Positions 15,001 to 26,247 of a stretch of 64,000 nt of DNA are shown here, in pieces. A program made the position numbers and the translations under genes. The first letter of the stretch is position 1. The number at the start of each line of letters is the position of its first letter. The stretch spans positions 18,786,001 to 18,850,000 of the forward strand of contig CP093831.1 in the NCBI GenBank assembly GCA_033063855.1, given 5' to 3'. The notes beneath the pieces are model-generated. The model had not been told where the DNA came from. It saw only the letters and a list, made by a program, of their open reading frames with translations, and searched no databases. The DNA comes from Smittia aterrima (lineage: Eukaryota > Arthropoda > Insecta > Diptera > Chironomidae).

Positions 15001-18000
15001 TTTTTGCTCGGAAACGAAAAATTTGATTAACAACGAGCTCATTTGTATTGAATTTGAGCAAAATGAACGATAAAGAGGTTTTTAAAGCCATAACTTTGGT
15101 TTTGAAAATTTTTTTTTGCTCAGGAAGGAAAAAGTTGAAAACCAAAAAAAAATTTTTTTGCTCGGAAACGAAAAATTTGATTAACAACGAGCTCATTTGT
15201 ATTGAATTTGAGCAAAATGAACGATAAAGAGGTTTTTAAAGCCATAACTTTGGTTTTGAAAAATTTTTTTTTGCTCAGGAAGGAAAAAGTTGAAAACCAA
15301 AAAAAAATTTTTTTGCTCGGAAACGAAAAATTTGATTAACAACGAGCTCATTTGTATTGAATTTGAGCAAAATGAACGATAAAGAGGTTTTTAAAGCCAT
15401 AACTTTGGTTTTGAAAAATTTTTTTTTTGCTCAGGAAGGAAAAAGTTGAAAACCAAAAAAAAATTTTTTTGCTCGGAAACGAAAAATTTGATTAACAACG
15501 AGCTCATTTGTATTGAATTTGAGCAAAATGAACGATAAAGAGGTTTTTAAAGCCATAACTTTGGTTTTAAAAAATTTTTTTTTGCTCAGAAAGGAAAAAG
15601 TTGAAAACCAAAAAAAAATTTTTTTGCTCGGAAACGAAAAATTTGATTAACAACGAGCTCATTTGTATTGAATTTGAGCAAAATGAACGATAAAGAGGTT
15701 TTTAAAGCCATAACTTTGGTTTTGAAAAATTTTTTTTTTGCTCAGAAAGGAAAAAGTTGAAAACCAAAAAAAAATTTTTTTGCTCGGAAACGAAAAATTT
15801 GATTTACAACGAGCTCATTTGTATTGAATTTGAGCAAAATGAACGATAAAGAGGTTTTTAAAGCCATAACTTTGGTTTTGAAAAAATTTTTTTTTGCTCA
15901 GAAAGGAAAAAGTTGAAAACCAAAAAAAAATTTTTTTGCTCGGAAACGAAAAATTTGATTAACAACGAGCTCATTTGTATTGAATTTGAGCAAAATGAAC
16001 GATAAAGAGGTTTTTAAAGCCATAACTTTGGTTTTGAAAAATTTTTTTTTGCTCAGAAAGGAAAAAGTTGAAAACCAAAAAAAAATTTTTTTGCTCGGAA
16101 ACGAAAAATTTGATTAACAACGAGCTCATTTGTATTGAATTTGAGCAAAATGAACGATAAAGAGGTTTTTAAAGCCATAACTTTGGTTTTGAAAATTTTT
16201 TTTTGCTCAGAAAGGAAAAAGTTGAAAACCAAAAAAAAATTTTTTTGCTCGGAAACGAAAAATTTGATTAACAACGAGCTCATTTGTATTGAATTTGAGC
16301 AAAATGAACGATAAAGAGGTTTTTAAAGCCATAACTTTGGTTTTGAAAAATTTTTTTTTTGCTCAGAAAGGAAAAAGTTGAAAACCAAAAAAAAATTTTT
16401 TTGCTCGGAAACGAAAAATTTGATTAACAACGAGCTCATTTGTATTGAATTTGAGCAAAATGAACGATAAAGAGGTTTTTAAAGCCATAACTTTGGTTTT
16501 GAAAAATTTTTTTTGCTCAGAAAGGAAAAAGTTGAAAACCAAAAAAAAATTTTTTTGCTCGGAAACGAAAAATTTGATTAACAACGAGCTCATTTGTATT
16601 GAATTTGAGCAAAATGAACGATAAAGAGGTTTTTAAAGCCATAACTTTGGTTTTGAAAAATTTTTTATTTGCTCAGAAAGGAAAAAGTTGAAAACCAAAA
16701 AAAAATTTTTTTGCTCGGAAACGAAAAATTTGATTAACAACGAGCTCATTTGTATTGAATTTGAGCAAAATGAACGATAAAGAGGTTTTTAAAGCCATAA
16801 CTTTGGTTTTGAAAAATTTTTTTTGCTCAGAAAGGAAAAAGTTGAAAACCAAAAAAAAATTTTTTTGCTCGGAAACGAAAAATTTGATTAACAACGAGCT
16901 CATTTGTATTGAATTTGAGCAAAATGAACGATAAAGAGGTTTTTAAAGCCATAACTTTGGTTTTGAAAAATTTTTTTTTTTGCTCAGAAAGGAAAAAGTT
17001 GAAAACCAAAAAAAAATTTTTTTGCTCGGAAACGAAAAATTTGATTAACAACGAGCTCATTTGTATTGAATTTGAGCAAAATGAACGATAAAGAGGTTTT
17101 TAAAGCCATAACTTTGGTTTTGAAAAATTTTTTTTTGCTCAGGAAGGAAAAAGTTGAAAACCAAAAAAAAATTTTTTTGCTCGGAAACGAAAAATTTGAT
17201 TAACAACGAGCTCATTTGTATTGAATTTGAGCAAAATGAACGATAAAGAGGTTTTTAAAGCCATAACTTTGGTTTTGAAAAATTTTTTTTTTGCTCAGAA
17301 AGGAAAAAGTTGAAAACCAAAAAAAAATTTTTTTGCTCGGAAACGAAAAATTTGATTAACAACGAGCTCATTTGTATTGAATTTGAGCAAAATGAACGAT
17401 AAAGAGGTTTTTAAAGCCATAACTTTGGTTTTGAAAATTTTTTTTTTGCTCAGGAAGGAAAAAGTTGAAAACCAAAAAAAAATTTTTTTGCTCGGAAACG
17501 AAAAATTTGATTAACAACGAGCTCATTTGTATTGAATTTGAGCAAAATGAACGATAAAGAGGTTTTTAAAGCCATAACTTTGGTTTTGAAAAATTTTTTT
17601 TTGCTCAGAAAGGAAAAAGTTGAAAACCAAAAAAAAATTTTTTTGCTCGGAAACGAAAAATTTGATTAACAACGAGCTCATTTGTATTGAATTTGAGCAA
17701 AATGAACGATAAAGAGGTTTTTAAAGCCATAACTTTGGTTTTGAAAAATTTTTTTTTGCTCAGAAAGGAAAAAGTTGAAAACCAAAAAAAAAATTTTTTG
17801 CTCGGAAACGAAAAATTTGATTAACAACGAGCTCATTTGTATTGAATTTGAGCAAAATGAACGATAAAGAGGTTTTTAAAGCCATAACTTTGGTTTTGAA
17901 AATTTTTTTTGCTCAGAAAGGAAAAAGTTGAAAACCAAAAAAAAATTTTTTTGCTCGGAAACGAAAAATTTGATTAACAACGAGCTCATTTGTATTGAAT

Positions 18001-21000
18001 TTGAGCAAAATGAACGATAAAGAGGTTTTTAAAGCCATAACTTTGGTTTTGAAAATTTTTGTTTTGCTCAGGAAGGAAAAAGTTGAAAACCAAAAAAAAA
18101 TTTTTTTGCTCGGAAACGAAAAATTTGATTAACAACGAGCTCATTTGTATTGAATTTGAGCAAAATGAACGATAAAGAGGTTTTTAAAGCCATAACTTTG
18201 GTTTTGAAAATTTTTTTTGCTCAGAAAGGAAAAAGTTGAAAACCAAAAAAAAATTTTTTTGCTCGGAAACGAAAAATTTGATTAACAACGAGCTCATTTG
18301 TATTGAATTTGAGCAAAATGAACGATAAAGAGGTTTTTAAAGCCATAACTTTGGTTTTGAAAATTTTTTTTTGCTCAGAAAGGAAAAAGTTGAAAACCAA
18401 AAAAAAATTTTTTTGCTCGGAAACGAAAAATTTGATTTACAACGAGCTCATTTGTATTGAATTTGAGCAAAATGAACGATAAAGAGGTTTTTAAAGCCAT
18501 AACTTTGGTTTTGAAAAATTTTTTTTTTGCTCAGAAAGGAAGTAGTTGAAAACCAAAAAAAAAATTTTATGCTCGGAAACGAAAAATTTGATTAACAACG
18601 AGCTCATTTGTATTGAATTTGAGCAAAATGAACGATAAAGAGGTTTTTAAAGCCATAACTTTGGTTTTAAAAAATTTTTGTTTTGCTCAGGAAGGAAAAA
18701 GTTGAAAACCAAAAAAAAATTTTTTTGCTCGGAAACGAAAAATTTGATTAACAACGAGCTCATTTGTATTGAATTTGAGCAAAATGAACGATAAAGAGGT
18801 TTTTAAAGCCATAACTTTGGTTTTGAAAATTTTTTTTTGCTCAGGAAGGAAAAAGTTGAAAACCAAAAAAAAATTTTTTTGCTCGGAAACGAAAAATTTG
18901 ATTAACAACAAGCTCATTTGTATTGAATTTGAGCAAAATGAACGATAAAGAGGTTTTTAAAGCCATAACTTTGGTTTTGAAAAATTTTTGTTTTGCTCAG
19001 AAAGGAAAAAGTTGAAAACCAAAAAAAAATTTTTTTGCTCGGAAACGAAAAATTTGATTAACAACGAGCTCATTTGTATTGAATTTGAGCAAAATGAACG
19101 ATAAAGAGGTTTTTAAAGCCATAACTTTGGTTTTGAAAAATTTTTTTTTGCTCAGAAAGGAAAAAGTTGAAAACCAAAAAAAAATTTTTTTGCTCGGAAA
19201 CGAAAAATTTGATTAACAACGAGCTCATTTGTATTGAATTTGAGCAAAATGAACGATAAAGAGGTTTTTAAAGCCATAACTTTGGTTTTGAAAAAATTTT
19301 TTTTTGCTCAGAAAGGAAAAAGTTGAAAACCAAAAAAAAAATTTTTTTGCTCGGAAACGAAAAATTTGATTAACAACGAGCTCATTTGTATTGAATTTGA
19401 GCAAAATGAACGATAAAGAGGTTTTTAAAGCCATAACTTTGGTTTTGAAAAATTTTTTTTTGCTCAGAAAGGAAAAAGTTGAAAACCAAAAAAAAATTTT
19501 TTTGCTCGGAAACGAAAAATTTGATTAACAACGAGCTCATTTGTATTGAATTTGAGCAAAATGAACGATAAAGAGGTTTTTAAAGCCATAACTTTGGTTT
19601 TGAAAATTTTTTTTTTTGCTCAGAAAGGAAAAAGTTGAAAACCAAAAAAAAATTTTTTTGCTCGGAAACGAAAAATTTGATTTACAACGAGCTCATTTGT
19701 ATTGAATTTGAGCAAAATGAACGATAAAGAGGTTTTTAAAGCCATAACTTTGGTTTTGAAAAATTTTTTTTTGCTCAGAAAAGAAAAAAAGTTGAAAACC
19801 AAAAAAAAATTTTTTTGCTCGGAAACGAAAAATTTGATTTACAACGAGCTCATTTGTATTGAATTTGAGCAAAATGAACGATAAAGAGGTTTTTAAAGCC
19901 ATAACTTTGGTTTTGAAAAAATTTTTTTTTGCTCAGAAAGGAAAAAGTTGAAAACCAAAAAAAAAATTTTTTGCTCGGAAACGAAAAATTTGATTAACAA
20001 CGAGCTCATTTGTATTGAATTTGAGCAAAATGAACGATAAAGAGGTTTTTAAAGCCATAACTTTGGTTTTGAAAAATTTTTTTTTGCTCAGAAAGGAAAA
20101 AGTTGAAAACCAAAAAAAAATTTTTTTGCTCGGAAACGAAAAATTTGATTAACAACGAGCTCATTTGTATTGAATTTGAGCAAAATGAACGATAAAGAGG
20201 TTTTTAAAGCCATAACTTTGGTTTTGAAAAAATTTTTTTTTTGCTCAGAAAGGAAAAAGTTGAAAACCAAAAAAAAATTTTTTTTGCTCGGAAACGAAAA
20301 ATTTGATTAACAACGAGCTCATTTGTATTGAATTTGAGCAAAATGAACGATAAAGAGGTTTTTAAAGCCATAACTTTGGTTTTGAAAAATTTTTGTTTTG
20401 CTCAGAAAGGAAAAAGTTGAAAACCAAAAAAAAATTTTTTTGCTCGGAAACGAAAAATTTGATTAACAACGAGCTCATTTGTATTGAATTTGAGCAAAAT
20501 GAACGATAAAGAGGTTTTTAAAGCCATAACTTTGGTTTTGAAAATTTTTTTTTGCTCAGAAAGGAAAAAGTTGAAAACCAAAAAAAAATTTTTTTGCTCG
20601 GAAACGAAAAATTTGATTTACAACGAGCTCATTTGTATTGAATTTGAGCAAAATGAACGATAAAGAGGTTTTTAAAGCCATAACTTTGGTTTTGAAATTT
20701 TTTTTATTTGCTCAGGAAGGAAAAAGTTGAAAACCAAAAAAAAATTTTTTTGCTCGGAAACGAAAAATTTGATTAACAACGAGCTCATTTGTATTGAATT
20801 TGAGCAAAATGAACGATAAAGAGGTTTTTAAAGCCATAACTTTGGTTTTGAAAAATTTTTTTTTGCTCAGAAAGGAAAAAGTTGAAAACCAAAAAAAAAT
20901 TTTTTTGCTCGGAAACGAAAAATTTGATTAACAACGAGCTCATTTGTATTGAATTTGAGCAAAATGAACGATAAAGAAGTTTTTAAAGCCATAACTTTGG

Positions 21001-21024
21001 TTTTGAAAATTTTTTTTTTGCTCA

Positions 21025-21124
21025 NNNNNNNNNNNNNNNNNNNNNNNNNNNNNNNNNNNNNNNNNNNNNNNNNNNNNNNNNNNNNNNNNNNNNNNNNNNN
21101 NNNNNNNNNNNNNNNNNNNNNNNN
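21025..21124. other. Assembly gap of 100 N
   Basis: Exactly 100 N interrupt one monomer between GCTCA and TTTTGCTCGG. A round 100-N block normally means a gap of unknown size, so the true copy number of the satellite is not known. Confidence 0.98.
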
Positions 21125-22830
21125 TTTTGCTCGGAAACGAAAAATTTGATTAACAACGAGCTCATTTGTATTGAATTTGAGCAAAATGAACGATAAAGAG
21201 GTTTTTAAAGCCATAACTTTGGTTTTGAAAAATTTTTTTTTGCTCAGGAAGGAAAAAGTTGAAAACCAAAAAAAAATTTTTTTGCTCGGAAACGAAAAAT
21301 TTGATTAACAACGAGCTCATTTGTATTGAATTTGAGCAAAATGAACGATAAAGAGGTTTTTTAAGCCATACCTTTGGTTTTGAAAAATTTTTTTTTGTTC
21401 AGAAAGGAAAAAGTTGAAAACCGAAAAAAAATTTTTTTGCTCAGAAACGAAAAATTTGATTAACAACGAGCTCATTTGTATTGAATTTGAGCAAAATGAA
21501 CGATAAAGAGGTTTTTAAAGCCATAACTTTGGTTTTGAAAAAATTTTGTTTTGCTCAGAAAGGAAAAAGTTGAAAACCAAAAAAAAATTTTTTTGCTCGG
21601 AAACGAAAAATTTGATTAACAACGAGCTCATTTGTATTGAATTTGAGCAAAATGAACGATAAAGAGGTTTTTAAAGCCATAACTTTGGTTTTGATAAATT
21701 TTTGTTTTGCTCAGAAAGGAAAAAGTTGAAAACCGAAAAAAAATTTTTTTGCTCGGAAACGAAAAAGTTGAAAACCGAAAAAAAAATTTTTTTGCTCGGA
21801 AACGAAAAATTTGATTAACAACGAGCTCATTTGTATTGAATTTGAGCAAAATGAACGATAAAGAGGTTTTTAAAGCCATAACTTTGGTTTTGAAAAAGTT
21901 TTGTTTTGCTCAGAAAGGAAAAAGTTGAAAACCAAAAAAAAATTTTTTTGCTCGGAAACGAAAAATTTGATTAACAACGAGCTCATTTGTATTGAATTTG
22001 AGCAAAATGAACGATAAAGAGGTTTTTAAAGCCATAACTTTGGTTTTGAAAATTTTTTTTTTTGCTAAGAAAGGAAAAAGTTGAAAACCGAAAAAAAATT
22101 TTTTTGCTCGGAAACGAAAAATTTGATTAACAACGAGCTCATTTGTATTGAATTTGAGCAAAATGAACGATAAAGAGGTCTTTAAAGCCATAACTTTGGT
22201 TTTGAAAAATTTTTTTTTTGCTCAGGAAGGAAAAAGTTGAAAACCAAAAAAAAATTTTTTTGCTCGGAAACGAAAAATTTGATTAACAACGAGCTCATTT
22301 GTATTGAATTTGAGCAAAATGAACGATAAAGAGGTTTTTAAAGCCATAACTTTGGTTTTGAAAAATTTTTGTTTTGCTCAGAAAGGAAAAAGTTGAAAAC
22401 CAAAAAAAATTTTTTTTTGCTCGGAAACGAAAAATTTGATTAACAACGAGCTCATTTGTATTAAATTTGAGCAAAATGAACGATAAAGAGGTTTTTAAAG
22501 CCATAACTTTGGTTTTGAAAAATTTTTGTTTTGCTCAGAAAGGAAAAAGTTGAAAACCAAAAAAAAAATTTTTTTGCTCGGAAACGAAAAATTTGATTAA
22601 CAACGAGCTCATTTGTATTGAATTTGAGCAAAATGAACGATAAAGAGGTTTTTAAAGCCATAACTTTGGTTTTGAAAAATTTTTGTTTTGCTCAGAAAGG
22701 AAAAAGTTGAAAACCAAAAAAAAATTTTTTTGCTCGGAAACGAAAAATTTGATTAACAACGAGCTCATTTGTATTGAATTTGAGCAAAATGAACGATAAA
22801 GAGGTTTTTAAAGCCATAACTTTGGTTTTG

Positions 22831-25293
22831 ATAAATTTTTGTTTTGCTCAGAAAGAAAAAAGTTGAAAACCAAACAAAATTTTTTTTGCTCGGAAACGAA
22901 AAATTTGATTAACAACGAGCTCATTTGTATTGAATTTGAGCAAAATGAACGATAAAGAGGTTTTTAAAGCCATAACTTTGGTTTTGAAAAATTTTTTTTT
23001 GCTCAGGAAGGAAAAAGTTGAAAACCAAAAAAAAATTTTTTTGCTCGGAAACGAAAAATTTGATTAACAACGAGCTCATTTGTATTGAATTTGAGCAAAA
23101 TGAACGATAAAGAGGTTTTTTAAGCCATACCTTTGGTTTTGAAAAATTTTTTTTTGTTCAGAAAGGAAAAAGTTGAAAACCGAAAAAAAATTTTTTTGCT
23201 CGGAAACGAAAAATTTGAATAACAACGAGCTCATTTGTATTGAATTTGAGCAAAATGAACGATAAAGAGGTTTTTAAAGCCATAACTTTGGTTTTGAAAA
23301 TTTTTTTTTTGCTCAGGAAGGAAAAAGTTGAAAACCAAAAAAAAATTTTTTTGCTCGGAAACGAAAAATTTGATTAACAACGAGCTCATTTGTATTGAAT
23401 TTGAGCAAAATGAACGATAAAGAGGTTTTTAAAGCCATAACTTTGGTTTTGATAAATTTTTGTTTTGCTCAGAAAGAAAAAAGTTGAAAACCAAACAAAA
23501 TTTTTTTTGCTCGGAAACGAAAAATTTGATTAACAACGAGCTCATTTGTATTGAATTTGAGCAAAATGAACGATAAAGAGGTTTTTAAAGCCATAACTTT
23601 GGTTTTGAAAAATTTTTGTTTTGCTCAGAAAGGAAAAAGTTGAAAACCAAAAAAAAATTTTTTTGCTCGGAAACGAAAAATTTGATTAACAACGAGCTCA
23701 TTTGTATTGAATTTGAGCAAAATGAACGATAAAGAGGTTTTTAAAGCCATAACTTTGGTTTTGAAAAATTTTTGTTTTGCTCAGAAAGGAAAAAGTTGAA
23801 AACCAAAAAAAAATTTTTTGCTCGGAAACGAAAAATTTGATTAACAACGAGCTCATTTGTATTGAATTTGAGCAAAATGAACGATAAAGAGGTTTTTAAA
23901 GCCATAACTTTGGTTTTGATAAATTTTTGTTTTGCTCAGAAAGAAAAAAGTTGAAAACCAAACAAAATTTTTTTTGCTCGGAAACGAAAAATTTGATTAA
24001 CAACGAGCTCATTTGTATTGAATTTGAGCAAAATGAACGATAAAGAGGTTTTTAAAGCCATAACTTTGGTTTTGAAAAATTTTTTTTTTGCTCAGAAAGG
24101 AAAAAGTTGAAAACCGAAAAAAAATTTTTTTGCTCGGAAACGAAAAATTTGAATAACAACGAGCTCATTTGTATTGAATTTGAGCAAAATGAACGATAAA
24201 GAGGTTTTTAAAGCCATAACTTTGGTTTTGAAAATTTTTTTTTTGCTCAGGAAGGAAAAAGTTGAAAACCAAAAAAAATTTTTTTTGCTCGGAAACGAAA
24301 AATTTGATTAACAACGAGCTCATTTGTATTGAATTTGAGCAAAATGAACGATAAAGAGGTTTTTAAAGCCATAACTTTGGTTTTGATAAATTTTTGTTTT
24401 GCTCAGAAAGAAAAAAGTTGAAAACCAAACAAAATTTTTTTTGCTCGGAAACGAAAAATTTGATTAACAACGAGCTCATTTGTATTGAATTTGAGCAAAA
24501 TGAACGATAAAGAGGTCTTTAAAGCCATAACTTTGGTTTTGAAAAATTTTTGTTTTGCTCAGAAAGGAAAAAGTTGAAAACCAAAAAAAAATTTTTTTGC
24601 TCGGAAACGAAAAATTTGATTAACAACGAGCTCATTTGTATTGAATTTGAGCAAAATGAACGATAAAGAGGTTTTTAAAGCCATAACTTTGGTTTTGAAA
24701 AATTTTTGTTTTGCTCAGAAAGGAAAAAGTTGAAAACCAAAAAAAAATTTTTTTTGCTCGGAAACGAAAAATTTGATTAACAACGAGCTCATTTGTATTG
24801 AATTTGAGCAAAATGAACGATAAAGAGGTTTTTAAAGCCATAACTTTGGTTTTGATAAATTTTTGTTTTGCTCAGAAAGAAAAAAGTTGAAAACCAAACA
24901 AAAATTTTTTTGCTCGGAAACGAAAAATTTGATTAACAACAAGCTCATTTGTATTGAATTTGAGCAAAATGAACGATAAAGAGGTTTTTAAAGCCATAAC
25001 TTTGGTTTTGAAAAATTTTTTTTTTGCTCAGAAAGGAAAAAGTTGAAAACCAAAAAAAAATTTTTTTGCTCGGAAACGAAAAATTTGATTAACAACGAGC
25101 TCATTTGTATTGAATTTGAGCAAAATGAACGATAAAGAGGTTTTTAAAGCCATAACTTTGGTTTTGAAAATTTTTTTTTTGCTCAGGAAGGAAAAAGTTG
25201 AAAACCAAAAAAAAATTTTTTTTGCTCGGAAACGAAAAATTTGAATAACAACGAGCTCATTTGTATTGAATTTGAGCAAAATGAACGATAAAG
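22831..25293. repeat. Higher-order repeat at the satellite edge
   Basis: A marked monomer type, with GATAAATTTTTG followed by GAAAGAAAAAAG and CCAAACAAAA, recurs with its ATAAA at 22831, 23452, 23919, 24386 and 24855. The intervals are 621, 467, 467 and 469 bp, i.e. four then three, three and three monomers. The two monomers between marked copies alternate between a pair with TTTTTGTTTTGCTC (after 23452 and 24386) and a pair with longer T runs, CTCAGGAAGG and sometimes TTGAATAAC (after 23919 and 24855). This suggests a six-monomer unit of about 935 bp. This regular order is not evident in the more uniform left part of the array. Confidence 0.8.
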
Positions 25294-25381
25294 CAGGGGG
25301 AAAGTAACATCGTAATAAATATTCCTTACGATAGCATCGTAAGGAAAATTACGATAAGCATAAGGAAAATTACGATAAGCA
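25294..25381. repeat. Array/transposon junction: palindrome and 21-bp tandem repeats
   Basis: After the last satellite base comes CAGGGGGAAAG, then a perfect 9-bp inverted repeat CCTTACGAT-AGC-ATCGTAAGG (25324-25344). Two copies of the 21-mer AAGGAAAATTACGATAAGCA(T) follow at 25341-25381, and a third starts beyond the retrotransposon at 31864. The BEL element therefore landed inside a short tandem block. The same TTACGAT/ATCGTAA words form the inverted ends at 31872 and 32381, so this block may be part of that element. Confidence 0.75.
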
Positions 25382-25851
25382 TGTTAATCAAGAATTAACG
25401 TTCGAAGCAAAACCATTCAAAACTATTCAAAAACCAATCCCTGAACTAAAAGAAAATCTCATACCCGATCATTCACGAAAATTTAGAACAGAAAGGAAAT
25501 TTCCTTATGACAAAATCCCCTTTATTAGTCAGTCTCGCTTCGGCATTCAACCAAGCAACATCAAAAGAATTAAACTTGAGCCTTTCAAGGTAAACGAGTA
25601 CTTTCTAACTCACTCTAGCATCCTCTAACTTTAATTATTTATTAGATCGCTCAAGTTCAGACTTAGAATCTTATCATAAGTCAAGTTAGCATAAAAGAGA
25701 AACCTGAGATAGGTAACTAGAAATCATTTGTAACAAGCCACTGAAAAACTAACTTTGAATTCGTTAGGTTTTTCTTTTCCTATACCTCACAGAATAAACA
25801 CAACCATCCAAGAGACTCAAACATCTTATTCGCGTTCAACTAACCGAAACA
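25382..25851 (+). repeat. BEL element 5' LTR
   Basis: 470 bp, TG...CA bounded and matching the copy at 31388-31857. It contains a TTATTTATTAG A/T box near 25640 as a possible promoter and AATAAA at 25793 as a probable polyadenylation signal. Most differences from the 3' LTR cluster in the last 80 bp. Confidence 0.95.
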
Positions 25852-25946
25852 TTGGTCCTAACGAGCAAGGATTCAGGAAAGCGCAACCAGCACCTGACAA
25901 TCCAACATCAGCGTGAAACTTCAACGCAGCAAACCAAGGAAATTAC

Positions 25947-26240
25947 AAGGAAAATTTCCAAAGCCTACTCGACGAGAATCTGGTCAACGGAGTTTGAAGG
26001 AAAATTTCCCAAAGCCAACTCGGAGATAAATCTCAATCAACGAAATTTGAAGACAAATTTCGCAAAGCCAACTCGACGAGAATCTGGACGAAGGATTTTG
26101 ACGGAAATTTCCCAAAGCCAACTCGACGAGTGAAGTTTGATCAACGGAATTTAAAGGAAAATTTCGCAAAGCTTACTCAACCAAACTTGAACATCGAAGT
26201 TCAAGAAAGCTTTCAGCCAACTCGACAAGAAATTTCTTCG
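25947..26240 (+). repeat. Tandem repeats in the BEL leader
   Basis: Five to six degenerate copies of a ~51-bp unit built around AAGGAAAATTTCGCAAAGCC, then AACTCGACGAGAATCTGG. They fill most of the untranslated leader between the primer-binding site and the gag start. Copy boundaries recur at about 25947, 25997, 26049, 26100 and 26153. They are not part of the main frame. Confidence 0.75.
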
Positions 26241-26247
26241 AGGCAAC

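Larger units (their letters stand above)
1..25293. repeat. AT-rich satellite DNA array, ~155-bp monomer
   Basis: A head-to-tail array of about 163 monomers, usually 153-157 bp long. Length differences lie mostly in the A and T runs. Each monomer carries one GAGCTC site, the conserved segment TTTGAGCAAAATGAACGATA, and an A8-9/T7-8 junction before GCTCGGAAACG. The array is already in register at base 1, so it continues outside the window, and it stops abruptly after 25293. Left copies are nearly identical; copies right of about 21.3 kb are more diverged, as is usual at satellite edges where homogenisation is weak. Minus-strand reading frames of 60-115 codons across the units are by-products of repetition and AT bias, not genes. 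From memory, 155-bp tandem repeats have been reported at Chironomus centromeres; I could not compare sequences. A pericentromeric or other heterochromatic role is inference. Confidence 0.98.

Noticed and set aside
84..25279. Dozens of 60-115 codon minus-strand open frames (MALKTSLSFILLKF...) and a few plus-strand ones in the first 25 kb
   Set aside because: They are the same satellite monomer read repeatedly, shift frame with homopolymer length, and have no gene structure.
1..25293. Regularly spaced repeats as a CRISPR array
   Set aside because: The whole 155-bp unit repeats with no unique spacers, and the context is eukaryotic.
25852..26133. 93-codon frame in the BEL leader as a small retroelement gene
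   Set aside because: It is the leader tandem repeat read in one frame and begins at a non-ATG codon overlapping the primer-binding site.
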